DNA of 56,087 nucleotides from Mangrovibacterium marinum (GCF_003046625.1 NZ_QAAD01000023.1:1-56087), one strand, 5' to 3'. Positions 1-12,298 are shown, numbered from the stretch's first letter. A program made the numbers and translations. Notes: a model not told the origin generated them from the sequence alone.

Positions 1-141
1 AAACGCGAATTTTGGCAACGTGCCGAAGAGCGTAACCGCACAACAGCGCAAATCTACGATCAACTTGGTCTGACCGAATATGAAGCGATTGAAGCCTTTG
101 TTCGCTATCCCTTCGACGATGAAGAATCGTTTTTGAAGTAA
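1..141 (+). CDS. C-terminal fragment of an unidentified protein
   Basis: An open frame runs from the first base of the window to a TAA at 139-141, giving the last 46 residues of a protein. The visible part is charged and looks helical, ending in DDEESFLK. No family is recognised from so short a tail. It is followed by a strong hairpin at 257-294, which supports a genuine gene end. Its start lies outside the window, so its function and its relation to the downstream locus are unknown. Confidence 0.55.
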   Translation, partial: KREFWQRAEERNRTTAQIYDQLGLTEYEAIEAFVRYPFDDEESFLK

Positions 142-256
142 GCTTTAGGCTTTCGTCGAGCGAATGGCAGACGAGCCGGTGAAGCCCGGAAATTACCGAG
201 TCAATTTTTCGGATCGAAAAAACGGTTCCTTCCGGGGCTCACCGCTTGTTTCAGGC

Positions 257-294
257 AAAGAGGTTAATGGAGAGTGCTCTCGGTTAACCTCTTT
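257..294. terminator. Bidirectional hairpin terminator
   Basis: An 11-bp perfect stem (257-267 with 284-294) begins with AAAG and ends in TTTT, so it can act in both directions. The loop contains a further short GAGAG/CTCTC self-complementarity. It lies between the end of the plus-strand fragment at 141 and the end of the minus-strand transporter at 351, as expected for convergent genes. Confidence 0.7.
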
Positions 295-350
295 TAGTTT
301 ATGAACTTTTGGTGTAAAGCTGAATACAAATTGGTGTTGACGTTGATCGA

Positions 351-950
351 TTAAATTGAACAAAAGAAGGTCACCAGAAAAGGAACACTGAAATCGAGGA
401 TGATACCATGAAAAACGGCAACGATCACATATTCCTTTTCCATACTTTGACTGATAACCGGCAGGGTGGTGTCGAAAGTTGTTGCTCCGCCGGTTGAAAT
501 GGCAGACAAAGGGCCAAACCACCTGACAAGAATCGGAATAAAGAGCAGGGCAAAAAGCTCGCGCATGATGTTGCATAAGAGTGCAATGGTGCCCAGTTCC
601 GGGCCTTTGAAGTCTGCAATAAAAATACTCGACAACGAATAGTAGGCAAAGCCGCTTCCAACAGCCATGCTTTCCGAAGCGGTGTTGTTAATAAAGGCTG
701 ACGCTACAAGGCAGCCCGCCAGGGTGCCGGCCATCGTCATGAATGGCAAAAATACCTGTCGTCGGTCAATCCCTTTTAGTTTGTCCAGAAGCGTCTTGTC
801 GTGTCCCAATGCGATGCCAACACAAAACATAAGTATGTATAAGACAATTGTACTCACGGTTGAGCCGCTCCATTCCGAAGGAAGCCAATGGTTGTATCCG
901 GCAAAACATCCGAGGGTGAAGAATGCGAGAATAAGAAGGCTTCCTTTCAT
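351..950 (-). CDS. LysO-type lysine exporter, C-terminal part (split gene)
   Basis: Encodes a 199-residue hydrophobic protein starting MKGSLLILAFF, with several membrane segments and the conserved stretches SGFAYYSLSSIF and STGGATTFDTTLP that I associate with LysO/YbjE (DUF340) lysine exporters. The frame stays open further upstream, but the ATG at 950 is preferred. It overlaps the stop of the preceding gene by 4 nt (ATGA), and the upstream extension is not membrane-like. In E. coli LysO is a single protein of about 300 residues; here 94 plus 199 residues from two coupled genes make the same length. The protein would sit in the inner membrane. Substrate assignment comes from family knowledge only. 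Confidence 0.8.
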   Translation of the reverse strand: MKGSLLILAFFTLGCFAGYNHWLPSEWSGSTVSTIVLYILMFCVGIALGHDKTLLDKLKGIDRRQVFLPFMTMAGTLAGCLVASAFINNTASESMAVGSGFAYYSLSSIFIADFKGPELGTIALLCNIMRELFALLFIPILVRWFGPLSAISTGGATTFDTTLPVISQSMEKEYVIVAVFHGIILDFSVPFLVTFFCSI

Positions 951-1231
951 CGGGATTGTCTTTTCCGGTTGTTCATTTTTATGAAATGCTGAAGCAGATA
1001 GGCAGCTCCAATACTTCCGGTAACAGAGAAGAAAAACAGGATAAATGCGCTCCAGCCCAGCGTTCCAATTTGATCGATAACCTGAGGGTTCGAGCCCACG
1101 TCGAGTCCGAGCAGAAATAAAAGTACCCATATTACCATCGTGATAAGCTGTGGCATGTGCTTCAGCTGTTGCTGCCTGATCAATAAGCCGGTGATGAAAC
1201 CAGCGATGATAATTCCAAATACAATTAACAT
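947..1231 (-). CDS. LysO-type lysine exporter, N-terminal part (split gene)
   Basis: Encodes a 94-residue membrane protein with about three hydrophobic segments, beginning MLIVFGIIIAGF and containing VIWVLLFLLGLDVGSN, typical of the N-terminal half of LysO. The last four bases overlap the start of the following gene (ATGA), a translational-coupling arrangement that suggests the two polypeptides assemble into one exporter. The N-terminal half ends in a basic tail (NNRKRQSR). I do not see a frameshift: both parts have their own start and stop, so this is read as a stable split rather than a broken gene. Confidence 0.8.
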   Translation of the reverse strand: MLIVFGIIIAGFITGLLIRQQQLKHMPQLITMVIWVLLFLLGLDVGSNPQVIDQIGTLGWSAFILFFFSVTGSIGAAYLLQHFIKMNNRKRQSR

Positions 1232-1365
1232 AGCCGATATTTTAGATAAATTTGTATTGCATACGGATGCGGGTAATCAACTTGTGGGGTATTTGCTCGG
1301 TTGGCGGCTTGCTTTGTTTCCAGCCAGAATCGATGTTTTCGAAGATCCGGTTATTTCGGCTCTTT

Positions 1366-2466
1366 CTAATGCTGTATGCTCAGAATATCAGCCACCGAGC
1401 TGCTGCTGTTTAAGTAATATCTTAGGTTTTCTTTGGTAATTAAGTCCAGTGGCAGATACTTGATGGCGGCCGGCTTGATTTTAAAAATCAGAAAGTCGGC
1501 TAGTGTTTTAATGCCAAAGTAGCCCTGACTAAACGGATTCTGGTTGATGATAAAGTTAATCCGGTCAGCATTCAGGTAGTCAATGTTTTGGGGAAGTAAG
1601 TCATAACCGATAAGCCGGATATGTCCGAGTTGCTTTTCCTCTAAAAACGCGGCAATATGAAAGGCTCTCGAGTTGGTGACAAAAATGCCGCTTGTGTCCG
1701 GATGTTCTGCTAAAAAGCGTTCCAGTTGTCCGTAGAAAGCAGCTTTGTTGTTGCGGTCGTTCAACTCAAGTTTTACAATATTGAAATCGCTTAAATTGGC
1801 TTGCTGAAAATAGTCGGTAAAGCCAATTTCTTTTCGGATCAGGTGAGGCGAGTTTTTCAGGTCTTCGTCAACGTGGGCAACAACGAAGGTGGTCGGCGCC
1901 GGATGGCCATAGTGCAATAATTTGGCGGCCAGAATACCACTTTGGTACGAGTCCTGCCCGATATAGGTGAGCGGCTCGTAGTCCGGAATATGCGTGTTAA
2001 ATAAGCAAAATGGAATGCCGGCGCTTTTCCACTCACTCATGTACGAGAGTGATTCCGTTCCAAAAATAGGAGCCAGCAAAATACCGTCGTAGCTGTTTTT
2101 GTCAATCTTTGAAATGGTATCCTTAAAGGAATTTTGGTCGGCCGGGTTGAAGGTGTGGATTTTAACTTCGAGCCCGAACTGCCGGTGATCGTGTTCGGCC
2201 TGTTCAATTCCTTGCATTGGTGCCTCCCAGTATTCGTCGGCTTTGGGATCGGGCGTTAGCGCGGCCAGGGTAAACTTTCGGCTCGATTTTAGGGCTTGCG
2301 CCAGAATGTTGGGTTCATAGTTCAACTCTTTTACAATAGCCAGTACGCGTTGCTTCACGTCCTCCGAAACACGTCCGCGGTTGTGCAGCACCCGGTCCAC
2401 CGTGCCGGTTGAAACTTTTGCTCTTTCAGCAATATCTTTAATTCTGGCTATGCTCTTTTTCGCCAT
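1366..2466 (-). CDS. LacI-family transcriptional regulator
   Basis: A 366-residue protein. Residues about 8-60 form a LacI-type helix-turn-helix and hinge (IKDIAERAKVSTGTVDRVLH, then LNYEPN). Residues about 65-340 look like a periplasmic-binding-protein fold that would bind a sugar or related effector. It is encoded on the minus strand between the split exporter and a CBM9-like gene. The target operator is not evident. It may control neighbouring genes or the glycan locus to the right, but nothing in the sequence proves that. The family call is firm, the ligand unknown. Confidence 0.92.
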   Translation of the reverse strand: MAKKSIARIKDIAERAKVSTGTVDRVLHNRGRVSEDVKQRVLAIVKELNYEPNILAQALKSSRKFTLAALTPDPKADEYWEAPMQGIEQAEHDHRQFGLEVKIHTFNPADQNSFKDTISKIDKNSYDGILLAPIFGTESLSYMSEWKSAGIPFCLFNTHIPDYEPLTYIGQDSYQSGILAAKLLHYGHPAPTTFVVAHVDEDLKNSPHLIRKEIGFTDYFQQANLSDFNIVKLELNDRNNKAAFYGQLERFLAEHPDTSGIFVTNSRAFHIAAFLEEKQLGHIRLIGYDLLPQNIDYLNADRINFIINQNPFSQGYFGIKTLADFLIFKIKPAAIKYLPLDLITKENLRYYLNSSSSVADILSIQH

Positions 2467-2618
2467 ACAATTTGTCTTATGCTTGAATTTTGCGCGTAAA
2501 AGTATAATTTCTAACGCTAATTTTCAGTTTCTCTCGTCGCTTTCCTTGTAATCAGCCGGTTTGCAAGCCGAAGCTTTGCGTAAAAAGCAAATTCCGGCCT
2601 GCGGTGCAGCGGTTGATG

Positions 2619-3254
2619 TTATCCCTCGAATTCGATTTTCCCAAAATAAGGCGGTTGATGAAAATCAGGCGTTGGCGTATCTATTTTTTTCCAGCTTAGG
2701 TAGTGCGGTTGACTAAGCTCGTCGCCACATTTGTAGAAATTGGCGTCTGCCTTAAGCCCGGCCAGTGTGTCAATTGGTGTGTGTTGAAAAACGCTTGCCG
2801 GAATCAGGATGTTGAGCTGCCATTCGATGCAATCGGGCTGCTCCGCACTATTGCGGCTGATGGTTGATTGCAGCTTGATTTGGCGGAGGGTATCCGCACT
2901 TAACCGCTCGCGGTTTTGTCGCTCAGGGCCATAACCTCCCAGGCAAGTACCCAGGCTGTTGAACTCCAGATTGTAATAGTCCTTGCCACCGGTAAACGAT
3001 ACGAAAAACTCAACGCAGCTATCTTTATACACGGGCTCGTTGTTATGGCTGTAGCGGGCAATCAGCTCGCTTTCGCGTACTTGGTATTGCAGCAGAATGG
3101 CTTCATTATTATGAGCAATTTTAAACTGAACATCCGGTTTGGGGCTTTGCTCATCCCACGAAAAAATGGCGATTGGTGTTGCTTTAACCGGCACAAGCGC
3201 AGCAGTTAGCTCTGCCGCCGTGTTTGCCTGGTAGTCGATAAAAGGCACTTTCAT
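2619..3254 (-). CDS. CBM9-like carbohydrate-binding protein
   Basis: A 211-residue protein resembling the carbohydrate-binding module 9-like fold found as stand-alone proteins in Bacteroidota. Typical features are a beta-rich pattern, the segment VYKDSCVEFFVSF near residue 80, YYNLEFNSLGTCLGGYG near 95, and an aromatic C-terminus (HQPPYFGKIEFEG). There is no signal peptide or lipobox at the chosen ATG, so location is uncertain. It lies upstream of the LacI-type gene on the same strand with 152 bp between them. Role in the cell is not known; binding or presenting a sugar is inferred from the fold. Confidence 0.75.
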   Translation of the reverse strand: MKVPFIDYQANTAAELTAALVPVKATPIAIFSWDEQSPKPDVQFKIAHNNEAILLQYQVRESELIARYSHNNEPVYKDSCVEFFVSFTGGKDYYNLEFNSLGTCLGGYGPERQNRERLSADTLRQIKLQSTISRNSAEQPDCIEWQLNILIPASVFQHTPIDTLAGLKADANFYKCGDELSQPHYLSWKKIDTPTPDFHQPPYFGKIEFEG

Positions 3255-3674
3255 GATAAATTCTGAATTGCTTTGTTTGTAAATTTTAAAACTATTGCTT
3301 TCGATCTTCCGATCGTGTATTCTGTTTTTTTTTTACCCTGTTTTTGATGGTTAATCAGCTTTTGCAGTCGCCGTAATAAAATATCGTGCTTTTCGTTTTT
3401 TGCTCTTGATTTTTTTTAGGCTTCAGTTGTGCGCAAGTTTTTGTACCGTAGCTTTTGTTTTTATTTCTGAATGTGGAAATCTGTTGGTTTCAGACTTCCG
3501 TAATTGTGATGACGATGAGGCTAAGGTAGCGCATAATTTCAAATTATCTCACTTCTGAGTAATAAAATTGTGCTCGAGCACGCGAGTGGGGCTGCGGGGG
3601 TGGGAAGGTCGGACTGTTGTTTTTTATGAAAGTCTTCTTCTGCTTTTACCTTCGATCTAATGTACCCACCCTGG

Positions 3675-3715
3675 CCCTCCCTCGCGAGGGAGGGAAATTC
3701 CGACTTTGTCGGAAT
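3675..3715. repeat. REP-like palindrome pair
   Basis: A perfect 20-bp palindrome (3675-3694, CCCTCCCTCGCGAGGGAGGG) is followed two bases later by an 8-bp stem with TTT loop (3697-3715, ATTCCGAC/GTCGGAAT). GC-rich double palindromes like this in intergenic DNA are typical of dispersed REP-type elements. A copy number in the genome cannot be seen from one window. Confidence 0.55.
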
Positions 3716-3744
3716 GGGAGGGTCAATCTAATTCAAAAGAATCC

Positions 3745-3772
3745 ACTTTCATCTCTGTTGGTGATTCCCCGG
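3745..3772 (+). repeat. 28-nt direct repeat, copy 1
   Basis: Matches 3912-3939 at 27 of 28 positions. The similarity continues loosely into a short palindrome (attcc/ggaat), an ATG and a T-rich run (GGTTTTTT). Confidence 0.6.
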
Positions 3773-3911
3773 AATTATGAAGGTTTTTTGCAGAAAGTCT
3801 ACCATGCAAAGAGACTATGGCGCCATGCCAATAGAGGTTTTGATTAGATGTGGAACGACAACCCGACAACTTGAGACAACCACGACAACAGCATCGTTGA
3901 AAAAATTCGAA

Positions 3912-3939
3912 ACTTTCATCTCTGTTGGTGATTCTCCGG
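3912..3939 (+). repeat. 28-nt direct repeat, copy 2
   Basis: Second copy of the repeat at 3745-3772, 167 bp downstream, with one C/T difference. It is also followed by a small palindrome around the CCGG and by an eight-T run (GGTTTTTTTT), so each copy could form a terminator-like hairpin. Confidence 0.6.
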
Positions 3940-4492
3940 GGAATCATGTCGGTTTTTTTTGAGGGCGATACTCGGAAGATCGTTGGCCGCCTCAATAAGC
4001 GTTGAATTTAATTGTGGGCTGTTGAGGCTGTCAAATTGGTGATTGCGATGACTGTGGAAGACGTCGAAATCACGGGTGAATCTACTTTGTTCGCGGCGAG
4101 ATGATCTTTTGTAGTTTGAGCTGCAAAAAATCGGCGAAAAACGGGCGAATTTTCACCCTCGGCGTGTGCACGAACACGCAAAAACTTATATATTTGAGGA
4201 GTTAAAACCACTTGACGAATCCCGGATTGCTATTCGGAAGTCACGAAATCGAGTAAAACTCAGAACTAATTATATAACTATGGAAGAAAATAATTGTCGT
4301 TCGTTTATCAAAGCTCTCTCGAGGAAAGTGGGGCCGGTAACAGTTGGCGTGCCTGCTTTTATGCATGCTAGCAGTAAATTCAAAACGCCTGTTCTGCTGA
4401 CGCTCGCCGGCGGTGACAATACCGGCGTTCGCTGCATCAACCAAGAAGAAAATACACAATTGAAAATCTATTAAACAATTAATAACAGAAAC

Positions 4493-6781
4493 ATGAAGAT
4501 CCTTCGAAAATTAGTACCACTTTGTGCAGTTTTATTCGCGATGGTCTCGTGCAGTAATTGCCCGAAAGGCGATTTGCCCGTTGCCATTGTCCCCCAACCG
4601 AACCAGTTGGTTCGTCAGGACGGAGCGTTTACCGTCACCAAAAAAACAAGTCTTGTGCTCCCCGGGAGCGAGAAACTGCAAAAAGTCGCAGGCCTGATCA
4701 ATCAGCGTTTTAGTCAGGCAGCGGGCTTCGAGCTCGTAGTAACGGATGAGAAGCCGTCATCAAACTTTATTGCCGTTGAGCTGGATCCGGCCTGGACTAA
4801 GGGCGACGAAGCTTATGAGCTGACCGTTGATAAAAGCGGCGTACAGGTGAAAGCCGGCACCGAGCGTGGTGCTTTTTACGGGCTGGTGAGCATGTTGCAA
4901 TTGCTGCCGCCGGCAATCGAAAGCACAACCGTGGTTGACGATGTATGCTGGAGCATTCCCTTTGTGCAGATCGACGATGCCCCGCGTTTTGTGTGGCGCG
5001 GAATGCACCTGGATGTGTGCCGCCATTTTGTGCCGGTTGAGTTTATTAAAAAGCAACTGGATGTGATGGCCCTGTTCAAGATGAATACTTTTCACTGGCA
5101 CCTGACTGAAGATCAGGGTTGGCGGATTGAAATCAAAAAATATCCGAAACTAACCGAGCTGGGCTCAAAACGGGTTGAAGGCGACGGATCGGTTTACGGC
5201 GGTTTTTACACCCAGGATGAAGTGCGCGAAGTAGTGGCTTATGCTGCCGAGCGTTTCATCAACGTCGTTCCCGAGATTGAGCTGCCCGGCCACTCGCTGG
5301 CTGCCCTGGTTGGCTATCCCGAGTTGTCGTGTACCGGCGGGCCTTTCGAGGTGCGCAACGTGTGGGGCGTCGAACCCGATGTGTACTGTGCCGGTAAAGA
5401 AGAAGTTTTCCACTTTCTGGAAGATATCATCGACGAAGTGGTGCCTTTGTTCCCTTACGAGTATTTCCACATTGGTGGCGACGAGTGTCCCAAAGACCGT
5501 TGGAAAAAGTGCCCCGACTGTCAACGACGCATGCGCAAAGAGGGCTTGAAAAACGAACACGAGCTGCAAAGCTACTTTGTACAACGCATCGAAAAAGTGT
5601 TGCTGGCTCATGGCAAAAAAATGATTGGCTGGGACGAAATCCTCGAAGGTGGACTGGCTCCTTCGGCAACCGTGATGTCATGGCGGGGCGAAGAAGGTGG
5701 TATTGAAGCCGCCAAACAAGGACACGACGTTATTATGACTCCCGGAAACTGGGTGTACCTGGACCACTACCAGGGAAGCAGCAAGGTTGAACCCGTTGCT
5801 ATTGGCGGCTACACCACTCTGGAAGAATCGTACAGCTACAACCCCGTTCCCAAGGAACTGGAAGGCGAGCAAGCTAAGTATATTCTCGGCACACAGGGCA
5901 ATGTGTGGTCGGAATACATGTACACTCCCGAAATGTTCGAATACCGCATTTATCCGCGTATTATCGCACTGGCCGAAGTGGGCTGGACGCAAGTTGAAAA
6001 CAAAAACTTCGATGATTTCCTGAAACGCATGGATCCGCAGTTTGTGCGTCTCGACTACCACGGAATCAATTACCATATTCCACTTCCGGAAGGTCCGTTA
6101 AACCAGATGGCTTTTACCGACTCCATCACCCTCGATTTTAGCACAAGCCGGCCAATCAAAATGGTATATACCCTCGATGGAACCGAGCCTGACCAAAACT
6201 CGCAAGTGTACGGGTCGCCCCTGTCTTTTACTGAAAATGCGACGGTGAAAATCCGTTCCGTTTTGAACAGCGGAAAAATGAGTGCTGTGCGCACCATTCA
6301 GGTTGAAAAGCAGGATTATGCTCCGGCAGCAACGGTTGAAACAAGCCACAGCGGGTTGAACGGACGCTATGCCGAAGGTATTTTTGTACAGGTGAAAGAT
6401 ACGGAGTCGGTTGATCAATGGACCGACATTGCAGTAGACCGCAAGAACCTGAAGACGATTAACGACTACAAAACACCGACAGCAGCAGTGCTGGATGGCT
6501 ACATCGAACTACCGGAAAATGGTATTTATGAGTTCCAGACTAATTTCGACCAGTTCTTTATTGGCGACCAATTGCTGGTGAATAACGATGGCGAAGTGAA
6601 GCGCTTCTCGCGCAGCAATGCAAGCATGGCACTGGCCAAAGGAAAACACCCGGTTAAGATTGTCTACCTGAATAACAACATCGGCGGCTTCCCGCAATCG
6701 TGGAACTACTTCAATCTGGAGTACAGAAAATCCGGCGATGAGAAATTCAGCTTGATTAAACTGGAAGATTATACGTATTAG
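4493..6781 (+). CDS. GH20 beta-N-acetylhexosaminidase lipoprotein with PA14-like domain
   Basis: A 762-residue exo-hexosaminidase expected to release beta-linked GlcNAc/GalNAc from glycan ends by substrate-assisted catalysis. It has a lipoprotein signal with Cys20 (AMVSC), a GH20b domain (about 30-155) and a GH20 barrel (about 165-505). The catalytic pair is Asp330-Glu331 in HIGGDE. A chitobiase C-terminal-like domain (about 530-600) contains YTLDGTEP, and a PA14-like domain (about 620-755) closes the protein. At the subsite loop the residues are Asp424-His425 (VYLDHYQ). It is a close paralogue of the GH20 at 18837 over the barrel, but has a different tail. It precedes a GH2 beta-galactosidase, with a terminator between. 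Confidence 0.95.
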   Translation: MKILRKLVPLCAVLFAMVSCSNCPKGDLPVAIVPQPNQLVRQDGAFTVTKKTSLVLPGSEKLQKVAGLINQRFSQAAGFELVVTDEKPSSNFIAVELDPAWTKGDEAYELTVDKSGVQVKAGTERGAFYGLVSMLQLLPPAIESTTVVDDVCWSIPFVQIDDAPRFVWRGMHLDVCRHFVPVEFIKKQLDVMALFKMNTFHWHLTEDQGWRIEIKKYPKLTELGSKRVEGDGSVYGGFYTQDEVREVVAYAAERFINVVPEIELPGHSLAALVGYPELSCTGGPFEVRNVWGVEPDVYCAGKEEVFHFLEDIIDEVVPLFPYEYFHIGGDECPKDRWKKCPDCQRRMRKEGLKNEHELQSYFVQRIEKVLLAHGKKMIGWDEILEGGLAPSATVMSWRGEEGGIEAAKQGHDVIMTPGNWVYLDHYQGSSKVEPVAIGGYTTLEESYSYNPVPKELEGEQAKYILGTQGNVWSEYMYTPEMFEYRIYPRIIALAEVGWTQVENKNFDDFLKRMDPQFVRLDYHGINYHIPLPEGPLNQMAFTDSITLDFSTSRPIKMVYTLDGTEPDQNSQVYGSPLSFTENATVKIRSVLNSGKMSAVRTIQVEKQDYAPAATVETSHSGLNGRYAEGIFVQVKDTESVDQWTDIAVDRKNLKTINDYKTPTAAVLDGYIELPENGIYEFQTNFDQFFIGDQLLVNNDGEVKRFSRSNASMALAKGKHPVKIVYLNNNIGGFPQSWNYFNLEYRKSGDEKFSLIKLEDYTY

Positions 6782-6891
6782 TGTTTGTATAGGCACCGCC
6801 GGCCGTACTTGCCGGTCGAAATCGGACGAGCGCCTTAAAAGGATGCTGTTCCGACGGCAGGGCTGATTGGCCAGCAGTGTCATCTGCTTGA

Positions 6892-10302
<3,411 letters not shown>

Positions 10303-10330
10303 TATTCGACAAAGAAATACTTATTTTAGC

Positions 10331-10368
10331 AAACCGGCATACAGCCCCAGGGACTTGTATGCTGGTTT
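10331..10368 (+). terminator. Hairpin terminator after the first GH2
   Basis: A 13-bp stem with one G-T wobble (10331-10343 with 10356-10368), AAACC...GGTTT ends and T-rich DNA afterwards, 28 bp after the GH2 stop. It separates the GH20/GH2 group from the sigma-factor unit. Confidence 0.75.
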
Positions 10369-10468
10369 GTTCGTTTGTTCAAGGCAGAGGTGAATCACGT
10401 TTTTCTGATTCTGTTTTGGGCATAAGGCATGGTGTGCGAATGGTAATTTTAGATGGTAAACGACTGTA

Positions 10469-11098
10469 ATGCGGAATGACATGAGGAAATTTAGGGAAGA
10501 TAGCTTGGCAGATCGTTCGATTCAGGAAATGGATAGTTCCCGAACCGAGTATCTGGGTGCTTTATTTCGCAGTCAGTTCAACAAGCTATACCATTACGGA
10601 CTAAAGCTTGTCGGGCATTCCGAGCTGGTAAAAGACACAATACAGGACATTTTCGCTGACTTGCTGAATCGCGAAAATCAACTTGCGCCAATCTCCAATA
10701 TCAATGCTTACCTTTACGTTTCGCTTCGCCGCAGCTTACTGCGCAATGTGCAAAAACTCCGGAACACCGAAAATGCTGACGAGCAAACACCGGATGGATT
10801 TTGTTTTTCGTCCGAGGATTTTCTGATTCACCAGGAGCTGGGCTCCGAGTTCCGGCAATTGATGGCCAATAGCCTGACCAAATTAACCGAGCGGCAGCGC
10901 GAGGTAATCTTCTTGCGCTTTAAAAATGAACTGGACTTTGATGAAATTGCTTCGGTGATGGATATGAAAGTTCAATCGGTGCGTAACCTGCTGTTTCGCG
11001 CACTCGAACAGATCCGAAACGACCTTGATGGGCGTAAAATTATCCCTTCCCTGGATGCCGAAATCTTCCTGAAACTCTTTTTTGCAAAAAAAAGTTAA
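10469..11098 (+). CDS. ECF-type RNA polymerase sigma factor
   Basis: A 209-residue sigma-70 family protein with only regions 2 and 4. Region 2 (about 34-100) includes HSELVKDTIQDIFADLL. Region 4 (about 143-195) includes LTERQREVIFLRF and the helix-turn-helix FDEIASVMDMKVQSVRNLLFRAL. It is followed 63 bp later by a FecR-type anti-sigma gene and then by a SusC receptor with an STN domain. In Bacteroidota this three-part set typically senses a glycan at the outer membrane and switches on the adjacent susCD genes. A second in-frame ATG at 10481 is possible. Its target promoter was not identified. Confidence 0.94.
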   Translation: MRNDMRKFREDSLADRSIQEMDSSRTEYLGALFRSQFNKLYHYGLKLVGHSELVKDTIQDIFADLLNRENQLAPISNINAYLYVSLRRSLLRNVQKLRNTENADEQTPDGFCFSSEDFLIHQELGSEFRQLMANSLTKLTERQREVIFLRFKNELDFDEIASVMDMKVQSVRNLLFRALEQIRNDLDGRKIIPSLDAEIFLKLFFAKKS

Positions 11099-11161
11099 TT
11101 TTTTTTCGAAACACTGAGTATAAAAGACGCTGCTTTGCTCTATACTATAAAACAACCGCAA

Positions 11162-12238
11162 ATGCAGAACTTTAATCAATTCGTGTTTAACAGTCTTTTG
11201 GGCGACGAGCAGTTTGTTCGCTGGGCTAAAGGCGAACCTTGTTCCAATCCGGAATACTGGGCAAGCTGGAAAACACAATACCCCGATCAAGGAAGGGAGT
11301 TTGATGATGCCGTGAAAGTTGCCTCGGCATTGTCCTTTGCTGCTCCTTCAATTTCCGATCAGGAGATTGCCTATATGTGGCAAAATGGCGTTTTGCGAAA
11401 AAATCAGGATCGTAGCCGTAAAAAAATTGCTCCTTCGGTGCTGTTGATGCGCATTGCTGCTGCATTCTTTTTGCCACTGTTGCTCACTACCGCCTTCCTG
11501 TATTTTAATCAGGCGCGTTTGCAAAAACAATACAGCGCTTTTGTTGCCGGTCAGAGCGGAAAGAATATTGCTGTGCAGGCTCCCATTGGCACCCGTACCG
11601 TTGTTGATTTACCCGATGGATCAAAGGTTTGGCTGAACTCGGGTTCCCGTCTCACGTACCCGGCATTTTTTGCCGATAACCAACGTGAAGTGCGTTTGGA
11701 AGGTGAGGCCTTCTTCGACATCGAAAAAGAAAGTAAACCCTTTTTAGTTCAAAACTCCGGGCCTACGGTAAAAGTCTACGGAACCCGCTTCAATGTGAAT
11801 GATTACGCCGACGAAGACCACGTTGTTGTGGCCCTGGAGGAGGGAAGTGTCGCTCTCGACCTGAAAGGAAAAGAAGCCTTTTTGCACCCGGGCGAAGTTT
11901 CGGTCTACCATCGCAATGAGCATTCGCTGAGTATTGCCAAAAATGATTTGGAGCCTTTGCTGTGCTGGAAAGACGGTAAACTCATCTTTCGGAATACATC
12001 ACTGGATGAGATTGTTCGGGTGTTGCAACGGCAGTATAATGTGGTGTTCGAATTCGACGACCCGAGCCTGGCCGGCTACCAGTACAATGCCACCTTTCGC
12101 AATGAAAGCCTCGAACAAATCCTGCAATTGCTGAAAGTTTCAGCTCCCCAAATGCAGTTTGAATACACAAAAGCTTACCTGACGAAGGATGGTAAACAAG
12201 TCAAAGGAAAAGTAGTAGTTAAACGAAAAAAGATATAA
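11162..12238 (+). CDS. FecR-type anti-sigma factor
   Basis: A 358-residue inner-membrane anti-sigma protein. It has a cytoplasmic N-terminal part (about 1-88), one membrane helix (about 92-116, LLMRIAAAFFLPLLLTTAF), a periplasmic FecR domain (about 135-235, containing VDLPDGSKVWLNSGSRLTYP), and a C-terminal domain (about 285-350, NTSLDEIVRVLQRQYNVVFEF) like DUF4974, which resembles STN. The ATG at 11162 is preferred; the frame can be read from a TTG at 11135 but nothing recommends it. It should hold the sigma factor inactive until the STN domain of the downstream SusC signals substrate. Confidence 0.93.
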   Translation: MQNFNQFVFNSLLGDEQFVRWAKGEPCSNPEYWASWKTQYPDQGREFDDAVKVASALSFAAPSISDQEIAYMWQNGVLRKNQDRSRKKIAPSVLLMRIAAAFFLPLLLTTAFLYFNQARLQKQYSAFVAGQSGKNIAVQAPIGTRTVVDLPDGSKVWLNSGSRLTYPAFFADNQREVRLEGEAFFDIEKESKPFLVQNSGPTVKVYGTRFNVNDYADEDHVVVALEEGSVALDLKGKEAFLHPGEVSVYHRNEHSLSIAKNDLEPLLCWKDGKLIFRNTSLDEIVRVLQRQYNVVFEFDDPSLAGYQYNATFRNESLEQILQLLKVSAPQMQFEYTKAYLTKDGKQVKGKVVVKRKKI

Positions 12239-12268
12239 AAAACAAATTGCCTATGTAACACAAAAGAA

Positions 12269-12298
12269 ATGCAGATAATGCCCCAACATTATCCGCAT
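12269..12298 (+). other. Hairpin between fecR-type gene and susC
   Basis: A 12-bp stem with one mismatch (12269-12280 with 12287-12298) and loop CCCCAA, 30 bp after the FecR stop. No immediate T-run follows, but A/T-rich DNA does. It may be a weak terminator or a leader structure that separates regulator from importer expression. Confidence 0.5.

Larger units (their letters stand above)
3255..4492. other. 1.24-kb intergenic region without a convincing gene
   Basis: This stretch separates the minus-strand group from the plus-strand glycan locus and should hold the promoters for both. Open frames here are short, overlap on both strands and have no recognisable protein. The most plausible is a 64-codon frame (ATG 4280, stop 4474) ending 18 bp before the GH20 start, but nothing supports its translation. 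Visible structure: a 12-bp perfect palindrome at 3570-3581, REP-like palindromes at 3675-3715, a 28-nt direct repeat (3745-3772, 3912-3939), and a 6-bp GC hairpin at 4405-4427 in the probable leader of the GH20 gene. Confidence 0.6.

Noticed and set aside
3570-3581. 12-bp palindrome GTGCTCGAGCAC as a LacI-family operator
   Set aside because: Single copy, not near a clear promoter, and not repeated upstream of the regulator; no way to link it to the LacI-type protein.
3745-3939. Two spaced repeats considered as a minimal CRISPR array
   Set aside because: Only two copies, 139 bp between them instead of about 30-40, and no cas genes nearby.
4008-4211. Small minus-strand frames in the 3.7-4.2 kb spacer
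   Set aside because: Low-complexity, mutually overlapping frames across repeat DNA without any protein resemblance.
4280-4474. 64-codon frame just upstream of the first GH20
   Set aside because: No recognisable domain, no coupling, and it overlaps a probable leader with hairpin structure; proximity alone is not enough to call a gene.
12252-12264. TATGTAACACAAA, 11 of 13 matches to the GntR palindrome, upstream of the first susC
   Set aside because: The mismatches break the palindrome, and A/T-rich DNA gives such matches by chance; this receptor is better explained by sigma/FecR control.
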